A stretch of DNA of 64,000 nt from Cafeteria roenbergensis (lineage: Eukaryota > Sar > Bigyra > Bicosoecida > Cafeteriaceae): the NCBI GenBank assembly GCA_008330645.1, contig VLTN01000063.1:62001-126000 (forward strand). Reading direction: 5' to 3'. This document shows positions 58,401 to 64,000 of the stretch, in pieces. The first letter of the stretch is position 1; each line of letters starts with the position of its first letter. A program made the position numbers and the translations under genes. Below the pieces are notes generated by a model. The model did not search any database. It saw nothing but the letters and a program-made list of their open reading frames with translations, and was not told where the DNA came from.

Positions 58401-61359
58401 ACACCGCGCGATGGAGGGATCCAGACGTCGCCGGGCCTCCGTGACGGTGTACGGAGTGGGGGCGGCGCCGCTGCTGGCGGGAGCCTCCGAGGGCACGGAC
58501 GGGGGCGCGAGCGAGGACGAGAGCGGCGCAGACGACGCCGGGCGTGGGGCCAGCAGCGGGAGCATGAAACCGCGCGCCCCCCCCCGGAAGGACAAGCTGC
58601 AGGTGGCTGGGCCGCGGTCTGCCGCTGGGGCGCGCGCTGTGCCGGCTGCGGCCGCGGGAGCCGCCGGAAGCGGCAGCGGCAGCGGCAGCGGCAGCGGCAG
58701 CGGCAGCGGTCGGCCGGACGCCGTGACGGCCACGGTGCGCGATATGCGCGCGGAGGTGGCGGCGGAAGAGCGGGTGGCGCGCGGCCACACGCTCGTCACC
58801 TTCGGGCTGGAGCCCGAGCGGCTGTTCCGGGCCCCCACAGCCAAGGGCCGTGAGCTGCAGCGCGCGGCCGGGTCGGCTGGCCAGCTGCAGGCCGGCGGCG
58901 CGCAGCCGCCCGCTCGTCGATCGTCGACGTTTGCGGGCACGGAGGGCGCGGTGGGGGGGGCCGACGCCCGGGCCCTTGCCGCTGAGCTCTGCCCGCAGCT
59001 GCTGGTGGCGGCGGAGGCGGTGGCAGCGATGCGTGCGGAGCGTGCTGAGCTGGCAGAGCGCGGCGCCTCCCAAGTTTTGGGAAAGTTCTTCGGGACCGTT
59101 GTGCGGCAGAAGCTGGCGTCGGGAGCCCGGTCCACCGCCGGCAGGGGCGCGCGATCGACGAAGCGCGGGCGGCGGAACAGCCTGATGACGCTGGCGTCGT
59201 CGGTGATCACCAGCTCGGCGCCGACCATCACCGCGAGCGTGCTTCAGTGGATCCGGCAGCGGGTGCTGTCCATCCGGCCGGAGGAGCTCAAGGTCCTTGC
59301 CAAGCCCAAGTCGCCTCCGAGCGGCACGGCCGTGGTGGCGGGCGCGCTGTGCGTGTTGCTGCATCTCAGCAACCCGACCTGGCGCACGGCTCGCCGCGCC
59401 CTCCGGCACGCCGGCTTCACGGCCGACCTGGCGCGTCTCTCGCCGGAGCAGGTCAGCACCTTCGACAAGCGCGTTACGCGGAAGCTGCTGCTCTCAGCCG
59501 GCGAGGAGCTCTCCAGGACGCGGCAGGCGGCCCCGCCGCTGGAGGCCAGGGCGGCAGCGGCGGCGGCGGCGCGGGACCCGGATGCGCTCAGGGCCGCGGT
59601 GGTGGAGATGGGCGCGCCGCCGGAAGACGACCTGGCCCGCAGGAGGGCGGTGGGGGCACTGCGCGCCGCGCTGCGCGAGGCGGAGGCGCCCGCCGCGGCG
59701 GCGGCCGAGGAGGCCAGGCGCCGCGCTGCTGCGGGCGGGGCCGACAGCGAAACCGCCGCGGCGGCAGCGGAGGCTGCCCGGCAGAGCCACCTCCGCGACA
59801 TTACGCGGCATGCGATGCACCCCCTCGCGCCGGCGGAACTCTTCGCCGAGGCGGGGGCCCCCTTGGACACGGATCGAGCGGTTCGCTGCCTGCTAGACTG
59901 GATCACCGTGGTGTCCAAGTGGCGGACGATGGAGGAGGAGGAGGAGGCCAGGCAGAAGGGGGCGCGGACGGCCAACGCGCTGGCCAGCGCGGCGGCGGCG
60001 GCGGCAGCGGCGGCGGCGGCAGAGGGCGGGGAGGGCGGGTCGTCGGCCGCTGCCGCCGCCGCTGCTGCTGCCGCCGAGGCGGCCGAGGCGGCTGCTGCCG
60101 AGGAGGAGGAGGCTGCGGCCCGTCGGGCACACTCGAAGGACCGTGACGACATCGACGAGGACGACGTCGGCGGCGCCGCCGGCCCCATCGTGTCGCTCGA
60201 GGCGGCGCGGAAGGAGCTCGCTGCGGTTTCGCCGGAGGAGTTTGCCGCCCTGGTTCGAGACCCGGCGCCGTCGCTGGCCGCCATGCTGGCGGTCACGTGC
60301 ATCTGCGTGCTGGCAGGCGAGCGCCCCACGTGGGCGTGCGCGCAGGCTCTGCTGCGGGAGACGTCGGCTGCCACGCAGACCCGCCTGCTTTCCCTTCGGC
60401 GGGAAGATGTTCCGAACAAGGCGCGCCACATGATGGCGACGATGCTGGCAGCGCGGCGGATGACGTCACTGACCCCGGGGAAGCTGGAGGCCATGGGGCC
60501 AGCGTTGGGCAGGATCTACGGGTGGATCACTGCCATCCTGTCCGTTGAAGGCATGTCGCTGGCCCGGCTGCCGCAGCCGCGGTCGGCGCGGCGGTCGGCT
60601 GACCGGTTCGTTGCGGCTCTGCTCGCCGCTGCCAGGGACGAGGGCCGCTCTACCGATGCTGGCTCCGGCGCGGCCGACCGCGAAACTGCCGCAAGCATCG
60701 TGCGCCGCGCCGGCGGCAGCGCCGTGAGCGGCATGTCGGGGAGCGCTGGCGGCGCCGCGGCGGACGACCAGGCGAGGCTGCTGTCGGCAGTGAACACGAT
60801 CTCGGGGTGGGGGTCCTTCGGCCGAGAGTCGCTCGCGCTCATGGCCGTGAGAGCCTCGCTGCGCGCCTCGGCGTGGCGGGCCAAGGCGCGGGTGCGCCGA
60901 TGGCAGGAGCTGGGGGTGATGCGACTGCTTGGCGGCACGTCGCTCGGCAGAGCGAGGCGGGGGTTGCTGGACCTCTCGGGGAAGGACGTCGACGCGTTCC
61001 GGAACCAGAAGCCCTTTCCGCCGCCAGAGGCCCTCGCCATCGCGTCGGCCATGGGGCTGCTGCTGCAGGAGGAGGGCTCCTGGAAGTTCTGCCGGCGCCT
61101 GCTGCGGGACCAGTCGGTGCTCGAGTTCCTGTGCGAGCTAAGCCCGGGCAACATCCAGGCGGACGCGCTGGTGAAGGCGCGGGAAGCGCTCATGACTGGG
61201 GGGCCCAAGGGCGGACCCATTGCCGAGTCGGTGCGCGCCTGCAACCTCCGCGCCACCAAGGCTCTGCACAGGTGGCTGCTGCGCTTCACGGAGCCGGAGG
61301 GGTCCGCCGACGGCGCGGGGGCCGCAGGTGGCGCGCGGGCGCGCCCGTCGGACGCGTGA
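55462..61359 (+). CDS. IQ-motif protein with three dynein-stalk-like segments
   Basis: 1965 residues, one exon. Residues about 1-500 are mostly low complexity, with a short conserved-looking helix (EVRRMYAAMVSRQERDFRLR). Residues about 507-830 contain roughly eleven IQ motifs (ATRIQTAARGRLARR, VKLQAGARGMFARK, VKLQAGARGMLARK), sites for calmodulin-like light chains, on a long helix. The C-terminal 700 residues contain three segments like the coiled-coil stalk of dynein heavy chains: IRPEELKVLAKPKSPPSGTA with LHLSNPTWRTARRAL (about 1265-1345); FAALVRDPAPSLAAML with RPTWACAQALLRE (1590-1650); KPFPPPEALAIASAMGLL with EGSWKFCRRLLRDQSVLEFL (1850-1910). Each has a later Trp helix (LLDWITVVSKW, IYGWITAILSV, LHRWLLRFTE). 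No motor AAA modules are present. A flagellar or microtubule-linked calmodulin-binding role is inferred. Confidence 0.75.
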   Translation: MDAAFAGESKGEEGRAAAPARAHGGGAAERGRGPAEGGMAGRQQRRRASPGEPGDESDEDVLDFEVRRMYAAMVSRQERDFRLRMNAVLADDDALRHIAKVAAVGAHNHLPPPSSVSGPTGLVADKYDAQALLRARLQEAGGGGRDGALPRGAYRRALLAGGRATAAGVMSVSASNSALRNENEWQGTASAMRLHHVTRPPQFADVIRNSHADDGSDDGAPAGTAARGPRAPGGRRAGGFRGSDTVTAAAIALLGPPPESSAASPPRMTDEELQRAMAEVGGLGGGGGSFGQAAGGRGAAGRFGASDGGAFDGGPGGRAGKGRRRGPHGQRRRRGPSPVRGGQHAELDARLALVGAGRASAWDSGSTSRLVMPRADPADRGAETDRPREAADDVEGRAELPLSARQRRGGSRGRVRGSGRKDHLPSWWGRQERRRAAAIEREAALATERLVTARRLREAKRLAQEESAAEAERRAAEQHAAAAAAAKARREGLLAARRRRQEEAAAATRIQTAARGRLARRRAGRARAARRMRQEVAAAIAIQRIAKGWLCRTQLRRLAQAKEAAAVKLQAGARGMFARKQALDLKAAKRRQEEQEAAVKLQAGARGMFARKQALDLKAAKRRQEEQEAAVKLQAGARGMFARKQALDLKAAKRRQEEEAAAVKIQAGARGAMARRLAAREAAAQTRRKWEEEEAAVKLQAGARGMLARKETFRLKEEKRKQAEEEAAAVKLQAGARGMLARKETFRLKEEKRKQAEEEAAAVKLQAGARGMLARKETFRLKEEKRKQAEEEAAAVKLQAGARGMLARKETFRLKEEREAKAAKSAAAATSIQSFYIARRDRRKFERSEGDRLPLEAELRTAGAVARAAVTGGDLDLLTAAAAKGWLARTRLAALKRQAWQEAEAAAEAAMHRRAHAAVLLAAKKAAAGSAGPDAFREGLTDASAAGSAASGSAEGAGNSFSSAGGGDDALAEAAVAGSAHRAMEGSRRRRASVTVYGVGAAPLLAGASEGTDGGASEDESGADDAGRGASSGSMKPRAPPRKDKLQVAGPRSAAGARAVPAAAAGAAGSGSGSGSGSGSGSGRPDAVTATVRDMRAEVAAEERVARGHTLVTFGLEPERLFRAPTAKGRELQRAAGSAGQLQAGGAQPPARRSSTFAGTEGAVGGADARALAAELCPQLLVAAEAVAAMRAERAELAERGASQVLGKFFGTVVRQKLASGARSTAGRGARSTKRGRRNSLMTLASSVITSSAPTITASVLQWIRQRVLSIRPEELKVLAKPKSPPSGTAVVAGALCVLLHLSNPTWRTARRALRHAGFTADLARLSPEQVSTFDKRVTRKLLLSAGEELSRTRQAAPPLEARAAAAAAARDPDALRAAVVEMGAPPEDDLARRRAVGALRAALREAEAPAAAAAEEARRRAAAGGADSETAAAAAEAARQSHLRDITRHAMHPLAPAELFAEAGAPLDTDRAVRCLLDWITVVSKWRTMEEEEEARQKGARTANALASAAAAAAAAAAAEGGEGGSSAAAAAAAAAAEAAEAAAAEEEEAAARRAHSKDRDDIDEDDVGGAAGPIVSLEAARKELAAVSPEEFAALVRDPAPSLAAMLAVTCICVLAGERPTWACAQALLRETSAATQTRLLSLRREDVPNKARHMMATMLAARRMTSLTPGKLEAMGPALGRIYGWITAILSVEGMSLARLPQPRSARRSADRFVAALLAAARDEGRSTDAGSGAADRETAASIVRRAGGSAVSGMSGSAGGAAADDQARLLSAVNTISGWGSFGRESLALMAVRASLRASAWRAKARVRRWQELGVMRLLGGTSLGRARRGLLDLSGKDVDAFRNQKPFPPPEALAIASAMGLLLQEEGSWKFCRRLLRDQSVLEFLCELSPGNIQADALVKAREALMTGGPKGGPIAESVRACNLRATKALHRWLLRFTEPEGSADGAGAAGGARARPSDA
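57160..57447 (+). repeat. Three 96-bp tandem repeats coding IQ motifs
   Basis: Units start at 57160, 57256 and 57352, each 32 codons with one IQ motif (VKLQAGARGMFARKQALDLK). The copies are almost identical at the DNA level, so the duplication is recent. Confidence 0.93.
57550..57912 (+). repeat. Four 99-bp tandem repeats coding IQ motifs
   Basis: Units start at 57550, 57649, 57748 and 57847, each 33 codons (VKLQAGARGMLARKETFRLK). The last unit diverges after about 57912. This is a second amplified IQ unit, related to but distinct from the 96-bp type. Confidence 0.93.
58666..58710 (+). repeat. (GGCAGC)n microsatellite coding Gly-Ser
   Basis: About seven GGCAGC-type hexamers coding alternating Gly and Ser, a flexible linker between the IQ region and the dynein-stalk-like part. 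Confidence 0.9.
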
Positions 61360-61868
61360 GGTCCCAGCATACGAGAGCATCGTGTGCGCCGGCACTATTG
61401 TGCTGCGATTCGCGGCTGTGACTTGCGTGCGACAGAGTTGAGCAGACGGACAGGACCCATCGTCTCAAGCGTTGTTGCGTTGCGACCTCTGAACGATGGG
61501 GTGTGTTTGGTCCTGCCCTGCAAGCGACCACGCACAGCTCTCGCGCAAGGCTGCCTTGTTAACATGCCACATGATCGAGCTCAAACCCTTCGCCGAATCA
61601 GCGCGATCGAGTTCAAACGCTCGCCTGATGGACGCGTGATGCACTTCAACGAACGCCGTAGGGCCGAATCCGAGCGATAACTTTCAAGGTGCGCGAAGCA
61701 GTGGCGCGTTTCGGCTGCTGGGCTAGACTGCTGCGAGGGTGCAGCCGGCTCTGCTCAGCCCGTGGGAAATGCACAGGACAGCACAGGACAGGACAGCACA
61801 GCACAGCACGGCGCTGCGTCACCATGGCTGCGCCGGCTGCGCAGTGCTTGCCTGCCAAGCGGCGCGAG
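61360..61868. other. Intergenic between convergent genes, pentamer microsatellite
   Basis: 509 bases between the stops of the IQ protein (+) and the FN3 protein (-). GC content is lower from about 61380 to 61720. At 61771-61809 runs of ACAGG and ACAGC pentamers form a short microsatellite. No gene seen. Confidence 0.5.
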
Positions 61869-64000
61869 TCACCCCAAAACCTCTGCAACAAAGCCTTGCA
61901 GCTCCGGCCACGCCGCAGCCACGGCCAGCGCCAGCACAACCAGGAGCACCGCGGCCACGACCGCCGTCCGCTGGCTAGCCTCCGCCTCGGCCTTCTCCCG
62001 CTTCGCGCGCTCCCGTCGCTCCTTCTTCCCGCCCCCGCGCCGCGCCGCCGCGGCCTTGGCCGCTCGCTTGAAAGCGTCCTCGTCCTTGGCTGCCACCACC
62101 TCGGAGGGTGCCGCCGCCGCTGACGACTGGCTCTGCCGGGCCAGCTCTGCCGCGGCATCGGCTCTGTTGAGGACCTGGCCGGTCGCGATGAGGCCCTCCA
62201 TCGTTGCAGAGGCCACGGCCGCTTCCCAGTCGACCAGGTCGCTAGCGACAGACGAGCGTCGCCCGTCGGCGTCCACGGCAACCACCGCCACACGCAGCAT
62301 TCCCCCCAGGCGCTTGGCGGGCGGATTCGCGCGGCCGGCGCTCCCTCCGCTGGGCCAGACTGCAGCGCAGTGGCCCGGTGTCCGCGCAAGCAGCCGCCAC
62401 TTCGCATCCGGCTCCGCTAGCAGGGACGCGACCCCAGCCTCGTCTGCCCAGGGTACGGTCTCGGACAAGGCCGAGAGTACCGTTGCAGCGCCGGCCTCCG
62501 CTCCGCCGTGGGTGTTTGGGCGGGGCCGGGGCTCTGCCGCTGGGGAGACGGAGTCAAGGGCCTCGGCGACGACGTCGTCGTTCTCCACGCGGCCGCTGTG
62601 GCGGTGTGAGGCGCTCGGGGCAGGGCCGTCGTCTGCTGCGCCGGCATGCTCTGCCGCAGAGAGCAACACGTCGAAGTGGGATACTCTGGCAGAGCGCCCC
62701 TTCGACCTGCCCCACGACAGCAGCACAGGGGCCAGGCCGCGGTTTCGCGTCACGAGGAGATCTGCCGCCTCGGTGCCTTCAGCTGGCGCGCCGTGGACTG
62801 GGGGGCCCCTGGGTGACACCGCGGTGATGGCGCGCGCCGGGGCCCCGTCCTGCAGCCGCCACCTGTCTGACGCAAGCAGCTGGGACAGCGGCAGGACCGA
62901 GGGCCCCTCCGAGGGCCCTGACGGGGGTCGCTCGTCCGGGGCCCTCGTGGGAGAGGGCCTGCTCCAGCTGCTCCACGGGCCGGCCCCAGCGGAGGAGATG
63001 GCTCTGCAGCGAAGTGCGAAGAAGGTGGATGGGCAGAGCCCGGACAGTCTCACCGACCACGGCCGCGCCGCCGCCCCGCGAACCCTGCCAGTCACGAGCG
63101 CGGCCGAGGCGTCGCGGCTAGGTCCTCCCTCGGCAGAGCTCAGAGGCGCCGATCCTGCCGTCAGCTGCTTCCGCGACAGCAGAGCCAGTCGGAGCGACTC
63201 GGAGGGATCCGCATCGGGTCCCGTCAGCTGAACATACTGAACGTCGAAACCGCTGAGTCCCGCTCCCCGGACTCGAGAAAACGAAGCGATCCAGCGCGAA
63301 ACCGCCCCGACGTCGGCACCCTCGTCGCAGGGGTCGTCGCCAGCGCCATCCGCGCAGGCAGCAGCGCCAGCAGCACCAGCAGCACCAGCAGCGCCTGCAA
63401 CCGCCCCGACAGGAGCAGCACTCGCGGCTGCGCCACCAGCACCCCCGACGGCGGAGGCGGGTCCCGCCTGCCCGCCGGCTGGCGCCCCTACGCTCCCTGG
63501 GGCAGGCGCGTATCGGGCCACCAGCCACGAGGGACCCGCCTCCACGGCGTGCGGTGCCGGCGGCGCTGGAGGCGGCGCCTCGTCGAAGTGGACGGGCAGA
63601 GCCACAGACCAAGGGCTGGCCCCGGCCCCGCTCAACGCACGCACTTGTACAAGCACAGTGCACCCCGCGAAACCGCCCGACACCAGAGTGACAGGCGCGA
63701 CTGAGGGCGGCAGCACGGTCCAGCTGACGGCAGGAGCGGTCTCTGAGGCCCGCCCCCCGCGCCGCGCCTCCGCCAGCGGGGCCGGCACCGGCCAGGCGAC
63801 GAGCGCGGCGCCCGCCGACACCACCGCCGCACCAGCACCGCCGTCGGCAGCTGCGGCACTGCCGTCGGCAGCAGCGGCATCCGCGCAGTGCTCGGTGCCT
63901 GCAGCGGCATCGGGCGTGAGAGCAGTGGCGTCAGCGGCAGGAACTGCCGCCACTCGCAGCTGGTATGCGGTCACCGCCGCTCCCTGCAGCGGCGCACACG
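61869..64000 (-). CDS. Fibronectin type III protein with C-terminal membrane anchor (5' part outside window)
   Basis: Partial: 710 codons, open to the window edge, stop at 61869. FN3-like modules are recognisable by strand signatures: VTAYQLRVAAVP at the edge, CTVLVQVRALSGAGASPWSV, then FDVQYVQL with GLCPSTFFALRCRAISSAGA and GPWSSWSRP, and a degenerate one around SHFDVLLSAAEH. Near the C-terminus comes a basic segment (RRGGGKKERRERAKREKAEA), then one membrane helix (TAVVAAVLLVVLALAVAAAW) and a dozen final residues, so the basic segment probably lies next to the membrane in the cytosol and the bulk faces the same side as in tail-anchored proteins. If a signal peptide lies upstream, the topology could be type I. 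The Ala/Gly-rich linkers are poorly conserved. Function unknown; adhesion or ER-contact roles are possible. Confidence 0.7.
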   Translation of the reverse strand, partial: CAPLQGAAVTAYQLRVAAVPAADATALTPDAAAGTEHCADAAAADGSAAAADGGAGAAVVSAGAALVAWPVPAPLAEARRGGRASETAPAVSWTVLPPSVAPVTLVSGGFAGCTVLVQVRALSGAGASPWSVALPVHFDEAPPPAPPAPHAVEAGPSWLVARYAPAPGSVGAPAGGQAGPASAVGGAGGAAASAAPVGAVAGAAGAAGAAGAAACADGAGDDPCDEGADVGAVSRWIASFSRVRGAGLSGFDVQYVQLTGPDADPSESLRLALLSRKQLTAGSAPLSSAEGGPSRDASAALVTGRVRGAAARPWSVRLSGLCPSTFFALRCRAISSAGAGPWSSWSRPSPTRAPDERPPSGPSEGPSVLPLSQLLASDRWRLQDGAPARAITAVSPRGPPVHGAPAEGTEAADLLVTRNRGLAPVLLSWGRSKGRSARVSHFDVLLSAAEHAGAADDGPAPSASHRHSGRVENDDVVAEALDSVSPAAEPRPRPNTHGGAEAGAATVLSALSETVPWADEAGVASLLAEPDAKWRLLARTPGHCAAVWPSGGSAGRANPPAKRLGGMLRVAVVAVDADGRRSSVASDLVDWEAAVASATMEGLIATGQVLNRADAAAELARQSQSSAAAAPSEVVAAKDEDAFKRAAKAAAARRGGGKKERRERAKREKAEAEASQRTAVVAAVLLVVLALAVAAAWPELQGFVAEVLG

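Overview
The window is nuclear DNA of a GC-rich, gene-dense, flagellated photosynthetic stramenopile (ochrophyte). The strongest taxonomic marker is an aureochrome (bZIP followed by a LOV photoreceptor domain) at 34494-36032; this architecture is known only from photosynthetic stramenopiles. The genes are eukaryotic: mitochondrial import factor Tim44, mitochondrial F1-ATPase beta with a presequence, a plasma-membrane-type Ca2+ ATPase, TMEM131, a cathepsin L-like protease with a spliced signal peptide, spliceosomal introns and a Pol III tRNA. Axonemal proteins (DRC1, PACRG family, SHIPPO-repeat protein) imply a flagellate stage. I cannot name the species; pelagophytes are one GC-rich candidate group.

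Layout. 0.3-2.5 kb: a mitochondrial hotdog thioesterase and a helical unknown. 2.8-3.0 kb: a 38-bp minisatellite. 3.6-6.7 kb (minus): DRC1. 7.1-18.7 kb: one giant exon for a 3858-residue TMEM131-family protein. 19.2-20.5 kb: a membrane-anchored FkbM-type methyltransferase. From 20.9 to 36.0 kb ten genes alternate strictly in strand: PACRG-family (-), glyoxalase-like (+), LYR-like/ApaG (-), uracil-DNA glycosylase (+), Ca2+ ATPase (-), bromodomain-like (+), Tim44 (-), SHIPPO (+), small membrane protein (-), aureochrome (+). This arrangement creates five divergent promoter pairs. 36.0-39.1 kb is a gene-poor stretch whose first half is clearly less GC-rich. 39.1-44.1 kb (minus) is a 16-exon ankyrin gene in which each internal exon is exactly one 33-residue ankyrin repeat; the 338-340 bp exon+intron unit has been tandemly amplified with its introns almost unchanged. 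Next come a three-exon unknown (-), a secreted protein with a split saposin-B cysteine pattern and a (CAG)16 tract (+), mitochondrial ATP synthase beta with a large internal insertion and a C-terminal extension (+), a cathepsin L-like protease (-), tRNA-Leu(UAA) (-), a 1965-residue protein combining tandem IQ motifs with three dynein-stalk-like segments (+), and the 3' part of a tail-anchored fibronectin-III protein (-) that runs off the window.

Functional themes. Flagellum: DRC1, PACRG family, SHIPPO protein and probably the IQ/dynein-stalk protein. Mitochondrion: Tim44, ATP synthase beta, thioesterase and possibly the LYR-like/ApaG protein. Secretory pathway and membranes: TMEM131, FkbM protein, saposin-like protein, cathepsin, Ca2+ pump and FN3 protein. 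Regulation: aureochrome and bromodomain-like protein. There is no sign of operons, prophage, CRISPR arrays or intact mobile elements. Exon structures for split genes are my own reconstructions from GT-AG sites, matching phases and family conservation; none has transcript support.
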